From Eonycteris spelaea (Eukaryota; Chordata; Mammalia; Chiroptera; Pteropodidae), in NCBI GenBank assembly GCA_003508835.1, contig PUFA01000312.1, positions 62,001 to 126,000 of the forward strand: a DNA stretch of 64,000 nucleotides. The letters run 5' to 3'. Each line of letters starts with the position of its first letter. Position 1 is the first letter of the stretch. Below, one piece after another: positions 57,101 through 64,000 of this stretch. The translations under genes were made by a program, and so were the position numbers. The notes beneath the pieces were generated by a model. The model was not told the origin of the DNA, did no database searches, and worked only from the letters and a program-made list of their open reading frames with translations.

Positions 57101-60100
57101 GGCTCCAGAACTTACCATCCACCCGCCATGTTCTCCTCCTTCATCGGATGGGGGAGCCTGTAGATATTTCCACCCTGAAGGTAAAAATACACCTGAGCCG
57201 ACATGTGAGAAATGAGGTGTTGCAAGAGCTAAAGCTATAAGACACTTAGAAGAAAACACAGGTGTAATTCTTTATGACTTCGGATTAGACAATAGTTTTT
57301 GGATGACACCAACACAAAAGACAGAACTGACAAAGTGGACTTCGTCAAAACTTCAAACCTCTGTGCTTCAGAGAGTACCATCAAGAAAGGGAAAAGACAC
57401 TCACAGAATGAGACCCAATGTTGCATGTCACATATCTCCAATAGAAGACTGACATTCATAATACATAAAGAACTGTCACGGCTCAAACATAAGAAATCAA
57501 ACGACCCAATCTGGAAACAGGCAAAGGATCTAAATAGACACTGAACCAAAGAGGGCATACGTGTGGCCAATAAGAACATGGAAAGACACTCAACGCCACT
57601 AGCCTTCAGAGCAATGCGGATCGGCCGTGAGGAGAGACCGCCACACCCCGCCTGGGACACGAACTGCAGGGCAGGGGTGGGAAAGGGCGGGGGAGCCGGA
57701 ACCTCATGCGCTGCGGGAGGGGCTGAGACACGCTGCAGCGCCTGGGAAAGCAACCTGGGGCTCCCCTAAATGGCTCAACAGAGGCACCGTGTGACCCGCA
57801 GTCCTCTCCTGGGTAGTCCCAAGAAAAATGAAAACGCATGTCCACACAAAACCCACATGTAAATGTTCCTGACAGCAGCGCTACTTACAGTGGCAAGTAG
57901 AAACAACCCAGACGTCCACCAAATGGTGAACAAACGTGATGTACCCAAAAAGTATTACTCACCCACGAAAAAGAATGAAGTTCTGATCCATGCTACAAAA
58001 TGAACGAACTTGGAAAATATCATGGTAAATATAGGGAGCCAGTCACAAAAAGCCACAGTGTGTGATTCCAATTCTATGAAATGTCCAGAACAGGCAAATC
58101 CATAGAGATAGAAGGTAGATTCATGGTTGTAGGGGGCTGGGAGGGATGGGGAAATTGGGGGTGACAACCAAGGATGTAAGGTTTCTTTTGGAGGTGAAAA
58201 TATGTTCTGGCAGAGAGTGGGGATGGATGCACGACCCTGTGACTATGTGGTAAACTGGAGAATACGTGAAAATCGAAGCATTAGGTGAAAGAGCAGCGGC
58301 ACGTGTAGTAGTGTAACAGGAAGGGTGGCAGGCCTGAGCACATCACAGAGAGAAGGGGCAGCCTCTCTGTGCCCAGGACCTCACGGGCATAGTGTGGGAA
58401 GAGCCACGCTGATGCCCCAGGCTCGCAGCAGGGCCCGGGGAGGCCGGACTTGCGGACCTGTGACTCACAGCCAGAGAAGACACAGACTGCACCACAGGCA
58501 CGCGCACGGGACAGGGAGCTCTGCCCTTACGGCCTTGAAGAATTTAGGGGGCAAATCTGGCAGGAAGAGAAAGGCGAAAAGAAAACAAGCAGAAACAGAT
58601 CAGTGAAGAAACAACACGACACGAAGCATCAGAAGCATCCGTGACAAGTCTGTGAAAGTCCTTGTTCTTTAGCGGGGGGCAGGGTGATGGCAGAAACCAG
58701 TTTCTCTGAACCTCCACTTGCCCCTCTGTGAAACTACATGTGAGGACCCACAGGACTCAGTGACACGCCTGGACGACTACACAACGCAGAGACAAGCCAC
58801 AAGCAAGGCGCCAGCCTGCCGTGTGGTTGCGTCCCGTGAGGGGGCTCTGGTACCTGGATCCTGTTGAATATCGTCAGCTTGGACTTTGAGTCCCGCGGGG
58901 GGTCCACTGGAGGCCCGGCCGATGAGAAGGAGGCCATGGCTACCTGGCTGGGAGAGGCGGTGCAGCACATGTCCATTTTCACCTTCTCCTTCCGGAAGCC
59001 GGAGAAGCGCTGGGCCCTGGGGTGGCTGGAGAAGAGCCGGTAGCCTCCGGCCCGGGAGCAGGCGGGGCCCTTCTCCCCTTTTGCGGCCCCCGAAGCCGTG
59101 CCATTCTCGGTCTGGGCCTGCTTCCCCGGGACCTGGACTCCAGATGGCTCATCCCCACCTAACTGGGTCTGCCGTGGGCCCCCGGGGAGAAGATGTCCCC
59201 TAGGTCCAAGGTCCCTTTTGCAGATCTCAGCTGCTTGGCCAGAGAGGTGATGTCTGGATTCCTAGGAGGGTCCAGGGATGACCCTGGGAGGGACGGTGGG
59301 GCTGGCGCCACCTTCGGTCCCCCTTTCGAGTCTCGTCTGGAGCTGCCAGGAGAGGCCTCTCTGGGGAACGCGGGTGTAGCTTTTCTCCTGCGGGCTGGGG
59401 ACCCCTCTGGCTCCAGGGCTCCAGGGCCGGCATGGAGCGAGTCCACACTGGGTGCCAATGGCGAGGGCTGCGGAGGCCAGGGCCCCTGCAGTGGCTTCAG
59501 GGCAGCCTGCTTGCCCTCAGGCATGGGGAGCTGGGAGGCTGTGGCTGCCACCTGGGCGTGGGAGAAGGCCCGCTGGGGCTTGGCGAACATCTGGAACACC
59601 TGCATTTGCTCGGGGCTCATCAGAGGCTCCTGCGGCTTCAGGAACAGCTGCCGGAGGAGTGGTGTGGCGTCTGAGGAGAGCCCGCCCGGCTTCTGGCCAT
59701 CCTGCAGGCCCGGCTCCCTGGGGCTCTGCCGCGGGAAGGCCTCGCAGTCAAACCTGCTCTTCTTGGAAGCCCAGGGGTCATCCTCCCCACTGGCATGTCT
59801 GGGGTCGCCCAAGGCCTCCCCAGGCACCTTCGGGAGTGGCAGAGGGAAGGGCAGGGCATCCTCTGGGCTGGGGCCCGAGCCGGGCGACGGCTCCCCCGAG
59901 GGGGAGGCACTGCTGGGCCCAGAGCCAGACTCTGGGCCCTCCCGGCACGGTGCCGCGGGCGGCTTGTGGACCACGAATACATTGTTCCCCTTGCTCTTGG
60001 GGCAGCCTGGCAGGTTCCGGAGCCACTGGAAGCTGTGGCTGGGTGGCTGGGAACTGGTGGGGACCGTCTGGCCCCGGAACAGGGGCAGACAGGCGGGCAG

Positions 60101-62785
60101 GGGACCGCCTTCCGGCCAGCCCTCCAGGGTGGACGGGAGCTGCAGCAGTGGCGGCTCCGGCTCCGCCGGCTCGGGGCCACTGTTCTCTGCTGCCCTGGAG
60201 TGGACAGTCACAAACGTGTCAGGGACGGGCTCCTTCCTTGGGGGACGCAGGTCCTCGGAGACCTCAACTCCCAGGGCTCCCGGGGCCGCCGGGGTACAGG
60301 ACCCCGAAGAGGGCGGACAGGGACAGGCCACGCTCCTTCCCTCGCCATCAGAAGGCCCCACTGGGGTCGGGCCAGGGGACGGGACCTTCTGGTGCACGAT
60401 GCTGCTCACGATACAGCGCAGGAGGTCTCTGTTGGGCAGGAGGGAGCTGGGGGACCTGGCTTCCGGAGGCGCCAGGGCCCGCGGGCCGCCGGGCACCTCG
60501 TGGGCGTGGGGGGGCTCCCCACAAGCATCGTCGTCCACCGGGGCCTCCCGCAGGATGCACAGGCCGTGCTGCACCTCGTGGTGCCGGCGCAGGGAGCGGT
60601 AGTCGCAGTAGCTCTTGCTGCAGCCCTGCTGGATGCACACGAAGGGCTTGGTCTTCTGGTGCGTGAGCATGTGCCCGGTCCTGCAGCCACACGGGGAGGG
60701 GGGGTGCGTGAGCATGTGCCCGGTCCTGCAGCCACATGGGGAGAGGGGTGCGTGAGCATGTGCCCGGTCCTGCAGCCACACGGGGAGGGGGTCATGTCAG
60801 TGGGCTCGGCTCAGCCTCTCGCCAAGGGCCCCCGTGGGCCCCACAATCCAGAGACTGTGCTCGGCCCCCTCTATGGAAGCAGCAATCTGGAAGGGTTGCC
60901 CCTCCCCCTGCCTTTAAGCAACCTCGTATCTCAGAAGAAAAAATCAGTAGAGGCCAGGCAGAGGGTCCCCAAAGCGGGTTCCCAAGGAGCTCCAGTCCTC
61001 CAGAGCTGCTCCCCAAAGGACGTGGGCTCAGCTAGCAAACAAGTTTTCAAAAAACACTCTGTGCTCCTAGGGGGTCGCAGTGTACACAGGGGCAAATCTG
61101 AAGAGCCGCGTGCAGACAGGGAGACAGGCTCCTAACTTCATGTCTCTCAGACCTACCGGCTTACGGAACTGGTTTTTCAAACAGCCTACAGTAGCACCCC
61201 TGAGAAGCAGATGCTGATGGCAGGTGACCCTCCCTTTAACAAAGGCAGCTGTCCCTCACCACGGGACTCTGCTAAGGGGACAGTTACCACTAAAAAATAA
61301 AGGATTTACAGCTGTCCAATCAGCAAAAACTTTCTGGAAAACAGCCAATGTGCCTATAATTTCAGCCAATATAAATGGATACAGATATTTACAGCTCATG
61401 ATATACTTACTTGTATTCACATCAATATATTAGAAATATAACCACATGCGCAATCACACTCAAGGGCCCAGCAGCCCTACACTGGACAGTTTCCCACGGG
61501 GCATGTGGGTTTGGCCGATAAGTAACAGAGCCCTTCCCCAGAGGCCGACCCTCGGCCTCGCCTGAGGGAAGCGGCAGAGCAGGAATCGGGGGACCCCGTT
61601 TCTAGTCAGGAGACCCCGTTTCTAGTCCGAACCGTTACCACTTTGTGACATGGACGAAACCCTTCTTTCCCTGGGTTGAGGTGGTGAGGGGATGAGGTCA
61701 GGAATAGATCAGTCAAGGTGCCAACAGCGGTTGGGAGCACATAAAACGCGAGAGCCTGTCAATTCCCACTTGCAAGTCTCTTGGTTTGAGAAAAGTCTGT
61801 GTGTCTTTTCTTACCAGCTAGAAAAGCTTATCATTTCCAAGACATTAAGAACAAAACGAATCCTCCTAACTCTTATAATAGAAGTTCTTTTTTAAATCAA
61901 GAGTTAAAGAAATTGTTTTAAGAAAGAGTTAGTCTATGGCCAGGCCACCCTGAACGTGCCTGATCCTGTCTGATCTCGGAAGCTAAGCAGGGTCAGGCCT
62001 GTACTTGGATGGGAGACCACCTAGGAAGACCAGGTGCTGTAGGCGTTAAAAATAAGAATAAAAAATAATAAAAAGGGAGTTAAAAAAGGAAAACAGGAGT
62101 TACTGCTGTTGCCATAGAAACCAAAATTTCGAAACTCCTGTGCCCTTGTTATCTCCATGCACGTTCCTCATAGGACACAGACTGGTGCTCCTCAGGCAAG
62201 CATGCACGGGGGACTCGGAATCCTCCTCGTCAGCCCAGACCGCCACCCCTTCCCCCCAGGCCAAACGCCTCAGGAGGGAGTCAGTAGGTGTTTTGAAACC
62301 GCAGGGGTCCAGGCTGCGGATGGCAGCAGCCCTGTCCTCACTGGTGTGAATCTGGGGGTTCAGTAAAGTGACCCATGCAGGGTGGCCTGGGCCCTGGCCA
62401 GGGCACTGCGGTGTGAGAGAGCAAGTCCCGGGCTAAGCGCAGGGGACAGCGGCTGGGGCGCATGAGGTGGAGAAGCCAGCCACGGTGGTGACACAGGAAG
62501 GTGCCGGCTCCCCACCCCCCCCGCAGGCGCGCACTACGTACAGGTGGTCCTGCCGCTTGAAGGCCTTGCTGCACACTTTGCAGACGTGCTTCCGCTCCTG
62601 GCTGTGCGTCAGGTAGTGCTTGCTGAGGGAGCTGGCGCTGCTGAACACCTTGCCGCAGAGGCTGCAGTCCAGGAGCGCACTCTGCGGGGACGCGTGCTGC
62701 CGCTTCCCCTTCCTCGCACTCCCCGAGGCAGCCCTGCCTCCGTCCTCGGTCTCTTTGGGCACTTTAAGCGCGCCCAGCCCCAGGT
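41732..62785 (-). CDS. ZNF541: ZNF541, germ-cell C2H2/ELM2/SANT protein, 5' exons outside window
   Basis: ZNF541 is a nuclear protein of spermatocytes and spermatids. It works with KCTD19 and HDAC1/2 (with DNTTIP1 and TRERF1) in a deacetylase complex needed to leave the pachytene stage. Coding exons here, 5' to 3': 62542-62785, 58854-60680, 57116-57174, 56692-56848, 56325-56498, 55079-55403, 51257-51320, 50511-50653, 50036-50139, 48812-48887, 48176-48264, 42335-42475, 41997-42178, 41732-41891. All junctions between them are GT-AG and phases agree, provided one missing base near 59180 is allowed for. That would give 1247 codons plus TGA; human has about 1346 residues, so roughly the first 100-120 residues lie beyond base 64000. 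Domain order: three N-terminal C2H2 fingers, a long proline-rich linker, a C2H2 finger, ELM2, SANT and a last C2H2 finger. Confidence 0.95.
42335..42475 (-). CDS. ZNF541: ZNF541 SANT-domain C-terminal exon
   Basis: Encodes [20 protein letters not shown], the third SANT helix (EYYYIWKK), then a charged tail [19 protein letters not shown]. Acceptor CACTAG, donor GTGGAG. Confidence 0.94.
43170..47870 (+). mobile_element. Old L1 fragments (ORF1-, ORF2- and 3'-derived), plus orientation
   Basis: A-rich, low-GC sequence inside the largest ZNF541 intron. About 43200-44700 resembles L1/HAL1 ORF1 and its upstream part (GACAAAGCTTCCCCAAATTG, ATCTTTTAGAAATGAAGGC). About 45050-46640 resembles ORF2. About 46680-47870 is an ORF2 C-terminus and 3' end (ATGGAAAATCTAAAATTATG, GGGAATGTGAAATGGTACA). 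No frame longer than about 140 codons remains, so it is inactive. Opposite in orientation to ZNF541. Confidence 0.8.
48176..48887 (-). CDS. ZNF541: ZNF541 exons leading into the SANT domain
   Basis: 48812-48887 encodes [20 protein letters not shown] and DYRYTG. 48176-48264 encodes [20 protein letters not shown] and KDFYLIHKT, the first helices of a SANT domain. It continues in the exon at 42335-42475 after a 5.7-kb intron full of L1. Confidence 0.95.
48340..49625. repeat. MIR and L2 fragments
   Basis: About 48340-48540 is MIR (GATTATGTGCCAAGCCTTCT, CAACTGAGGCTCCCAGTGG). About 49230-49330 is an L2 3' end (AAAATGTAAGCCCATGAAG). About 49480-49620 is a MIR-like piece (GAGCACCTACTACATGCC). They flank the ZNF541 exon at 48812-48887. 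Confidence 0.7.
50036..51320 (-). CDS. ZNF541: ZNF541 ELM2-domain exons
   Basis: Three exons: 51257-51320 ([20 protein letters not shown]), 50511-50653 ([20 protein letters not shown]) and 50036-50139 ([20 protein letters not shown] and [15 protein letters not shown]). [12 protein letters not shown] is the ELM2 signature. In this family ELM2 followed by SANT recruits HDAC1/2. Split codons join exactly (CC/A, G/TG). Confidence 0.95.
51423..52005 (+). mobile_element. L1 3' end with A-rich tail
   Basis: Contains AACTAAAAATAGAACTACCA, TTTGGGTATTTATCCAAAAG and GTATACCATGGAATACTATG, the end of L1 ORF2 and its 3' UTR, finishing in ACAATAAAATAAA plus a T-run. Better preserved than the other L1 pieces, so younger. 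Opposite to ZNF541. Confidence 0.85.
52010..54800 (+). mobile_element. L1 ORF2-derived fragments and 3' end
   Basis: About 52300-53120 resembles L1 ORF1/ORF2 (GATAGATCAATGGAGGTTAT, CAGACAAATTAGACTTGAAG). About 53640-54790 is an ORF2 C-terminus and 3' UTR (AACGGTGCTGGAAGAAGTG, ATAGAATATTTGCAAGAC). Frames are broken throughout. It fills the 3.8-kb ZNF541 intron 51321-55078. Confidence 0.8.
55079..55403 (-). CDS. ZNF541: ZNF541 exon before the ELM2 domain
   Basis: Encodes a basic stretch ([11 protein letters not shown], a likely nuclear localisation signal) and the conserved segment [20 protein letters not shown] followed by [20 protein letters not shown]. Acceptor CTCCAG, donor GTGAGT. Open throughout in one frame. 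Confidence 0.93.
55930..56215 (+). repeat. L2 3' end
   Basis: CACCTCCTCCAGGAAGTCCC to GTGGATGTTGAATGAATGAA matches the L2 3' body and tail. It lies in the ZNF541 intron between the exons at 55403 and 56325. Confidence 0.7.
56325..56848 (-). CDS. ZNF541: ZNF541 exons with fourth C2H2 finger and linker
   Basis: Two exons. 56692-56848 carries the finger [20 protein letters not shown] with its final His next, C-x2-C-x12-H-x3-H. 56325-56498 begins [20 protein letters not shown] and continues with a proline/alanine-rich linker. Splices are CAG/GTGAAG and TTTAG/GTGTTT. Confidence 0.92.
57116..57174 (-). CDS. ZNF541: ZNF541 short exon
   Basis: 59-base exon encoding [19 protein letters not shown], as in human apart from small changes. 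Acceptor CCTTCAG, donor GTAAGT. It ends in phase 2 and joins the exon at 56848. Confidence 0.9.
57180..58320 (+). mobile_element. L1 ORF2 C-terminus and 3' end
   Basis: Starts within AAAGCTATAAGACACTTAG and runs through AAATGTTCCTGACAGCAGC to the 3' UTR. Same region of L1 as 53760-54790 and 46740-47860. Opposite in orientation to ZNF541, and next to its 59-base exon. Confidence 0.8.
58854..60680 (-). CDS. ZNF541: ZNF541 large central exon, one frameshift
   Basis: Begins by completing finger 2 (TGHMLTH), then a third finger C-x4-C-x12-H-x4-H ([20 protein letters not shown]...). About 500 residues of proline/serine-rich linker follow, with conserved islands ([50 protein letters not shown]). 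The open frame then meets TAG at 59161-59159, while the conserved continuation ([10 protein letters not shown], and later [12 protein letters not shown]) is in the next frame. One base is missing in 59174-59190, where CCCCGGGGG occurs. The exon is 1827 bases and the phases require 1828. Donor GTACCA. Confidence 0.93.
60658..60790. repeat. ZNF541: 44/45-bp tandem triplication over a ZNF541 splice acceptor
   Basis: Three copies of a unit containing GTGCGTGAGCATGTGCCCGG and TCCTGCAGCCACA. On the minus strand each carries ...GTGGCTGCAG followed by GACCGGGCACATGCTCACGC. The acceptor-exon boundaries are at 60680, 60725 and 60769, so the spacings are 45 and 44 bases. The innermost copy (60680) restores the conserved frame and is taken as the true exon start. 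Using 60725 would add 15 codons in frame; using 60769 shifts the frame. Confidence 0.9.
60791..61931 (-). other. ZNF541: ZNF541 intron upstream of the large exon
   Basis: No exon recognised. 61592-61626 contains a short direct duplication of GACCCCGTTTCTAGTC. The rest is unassigned. Confidence 0.6.
61932..62077 (+). mobile_element. 5S rRNA-derived retroposon with A-rich tail
   Basis: 61932-62044 aligns end to end with vertebrate 5S rRNA (GTCTATGGCC at the start, GGTGCTGTAGGC at the end). The A-box AGCTAAGCAGGGT and C-box TGGATGGGAGACC of the internal Pol III promoter are intact. A GTTAG block in the intermediate element is missing. An A-rich tail (AAAAATAAGAATAAAAAATA...) follows directly. 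Candidate target-site duplications are imperfect: AAGAAAGAGTTA on the left and AAAAGGGAGTTA on the right. It lies in a ZNF541 intron. Confidence 0.85.
62542..62785 (-). CDS. ZNF541: ZNF541 exon with N-terminal C2H2 fingers
   Basis: Starts in phase 2 after acceptor GTTTAG and continues as [18 protein letters not shown]. One finger, [21 protein letters not shown] (C-x2-C-x12-H-x3-H), is complete. The next, [14 protein letters not shown], is cut by the intron and finished in the next exon by TGHMLTH. Donor GTACGT at 62541-62536. Confidence 0.95.
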
Positions 62786-64000
62786 CTAAACAGAGGAGAA
62801 AGCGCAGGTTACGGACACCTGGGGAAGTGAAAGCACCCGCAGCTCAGAACCACCGCGGACTTGCGGAGAGTGGGTGAGAGCTCCCTGCGCAGCTTTGCCA
62901 GCAGAGAAAGCAGGGCTCAGGGCGGGCTGGGGAGAGAAGGACCCCCACACCCCCCCCACCAGGCCGCGCTGGCAGGAGGCGCCCTGTCTTGGTGCCGCAT
63001 CCCCAAGGCAGCCAGCCTTCTGAAGCTCTCCCAGGGCAGAGGGGCCGAGATAGGCAGGGCTTTGTGACTATCGTCAAGAGCACTCTTGCAAGGTAATCCA
63101 GAATATGTAATCTAAAACCTTAGATAAGCGGGAAGCCTTCCTCCCAGCCAGTTTTAAAAGTAAGTACAGGAACTCAGATTCACCCAGGGTCCGCGGGGAG
63201 GGAGTGGACGCAGCCCCGCTGTCCCTGCTGAGTGGTCAGAAACCTCCCGACATCGACATCGCACAGGAGGGCGCGCGGGGGACCGCGTTAAGGTTTAGAT
63301 GGTCTCCGACACGAGCGTTTGTGATAAAACTGTAGAAAAGTATTTGCTGACACGAAAAGATGCTCACACCACACTACTGAGAAAAAAGCAGCCTGTTGCA
63401 AAATGTGCTAGTCTTAGAGAACGAAAAATAACTTCATTCAGAAAACAGATAGAATGGACTGGTAGGGTTACGGATCATTTTATCTTCCTCTTCTTGTGTG
63501 TGTGTGTGTGTATTTTCCACGTTTCCTGTTTCCTGCGTGGATAAAATGATGAAAGCTATTTTATGGACTATGTCATCGGAGGAAGAGGTGAAGGTTCTGT
63601 GTTGCTCTGAGGGACAGAGCTGGATTCAGTGACAAAAGAGTAAAGGGAGGCCGATGTCAAATCACTAGAGGTGTGAAGGTCACAGACGTGGGCACTCTGC
63701 GGCTTGTGGCCATGCTCTCAGCTCCTGGACTCCCACCGGCACTAGTAGGCAAGGCGCTCAGTAACTGTTGAGCGGATGACTCATCAGAGACTTCTACCTC
63801 TTAGATTGGTCCTCACGATGGATCAGGCTGCATTATGAGACGGCAAGTTTAGAAATCGCCATTGGCCAGGATGCTGCAGAGGTGGCATCCACAAACCCAA
63901 CAGGCCAGGGAAGGTGGGAGGAGGAACTGCACTAAAGGACCGCCAAATGCCAATTTTCTGCGGCTGAGATGCAGCGTGAGAGACAAAGCAGGAAGGAACC
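62786..64000 (-). other. ZNF541: ZNF541 intron at the window edge
   Basis: The expected upstream exon (encoding the acidic SLYSGKDSDSVKLLEEYA-like segment of ZNF541) is not found here, so it lies past base 64000. Contains a GT microsatellite at about 63495-63512; otherwise nothing recognised. Confidence 0.6.

Noticed and set aside
57287..57560. Apparent small coding exon near the ZNF541 59-base exon
   Set aside because: The peptide is L1 ORF2 C-terminus on the plus strand, not part of ZNF541.
59193..60602. Open frames of about 400-470 codons on the plus strand
   Set aside because: They lie exactly opposite the large GC-rich ZNF541 exon, show no known domain and no splice support. They are shadows of the coding strand.
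60725..60781. Extra in-frame N-terminal codons upstream of the large ZNF541 exon
   Set aside because: They come from the second tandem copy of the splice acceptor. The innermost acceptor at 60680 gives the conserved finger, so the extra residues were not included in the main model.
61932..62044. A functional 5S rRNA gene
   Set aside because: It has several substitutions, a 5-base gap in the intermediate promoter element, no terminal T-run and an A-rich tail. A retroposed copy fits better.

Overview
The window is a piece of a placental mammal nuclear genome. It shows intron-rich genes with GT-AG junctions, CpG-rich promoters, and old mammalian repeats (MIR, L2, L1M-type L1, hAT/MER elements, MLT1). 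It lies in the segment syntenic with human 19q13.33. All four genes are on the minus strand, in the human order. From left to right they are the untranslated first exon and promoter of SLC8A2 (Na+/Ca2+ exchanger NCX2), all of KPTN (kaptin, a KICSTOR subunit), all of NAPA (alpha-SNAP), and the 3' part of ZNF541 (germ-cell zinc-finger/ELM2/SANT protein), whose first exons lie beyond base 64000. I saw no Alu, B1/B2, carnivore, equine, suine or ruminant SINE. One L1-style retroposon has a 5S rRNA head and an A-rich tail. 5S-derived SINEs are known from fruit bats, so a pteropodid is a reasonable but unproven guess.

Layout: 1-1757 is SLC8A2 intron 1. 1758 to about 2200 is its first exon and CpG-rich promoter. 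2300-4277 is intergenic. 4278-10913 is KPTN, 12 coding exons, several of its introns holding a degenerate minisatellite. 10914-13573 holds the KPTN promoter, an old-repeat spacer and the NAPA 3' UTR. 13574-36528 is NAPA, 11 coding exons. 36529-37150 is the NAPA CpG promoter. 37150-41731 is a repeat-filled spacer and the ZNF541 3' UTR. 41732-62785 is 14 coding exons of ZNF541. 62786-64000 is a ZNF541 intron.

Main result of reading the genes exon by exon: NAPA is perfect (888 coding bases, 295 codons plus stop). ZNF541 (3745 coding bases here) has one 1-base frameshift, in a C4G5 run. KPTN has four separate frameshifting deletions, in exons 1, 9, 10 and 12, although all its splice sites are intact and the rest is well conserved. 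This is either a recent loss of KPTN or local sequence error, and the contrast with its neighbours makes it worth checking. A second notable structure is a 44/45-bp tandem triplication in ZNF541 that copies a 3' splice site together with the last residues of a zinc finger.

The genes do not form one pathway. SLC8A2 exports neuronal Ca2+, KPTN helps hold GATOR1 at lysosomes to restrain mTORC1, NAPA drives SNARE recycling with NSF, and ZNF541 works with HDAC1/2 in meiotic germ cells. Assignments come from recognising the proteins; no database was searched.
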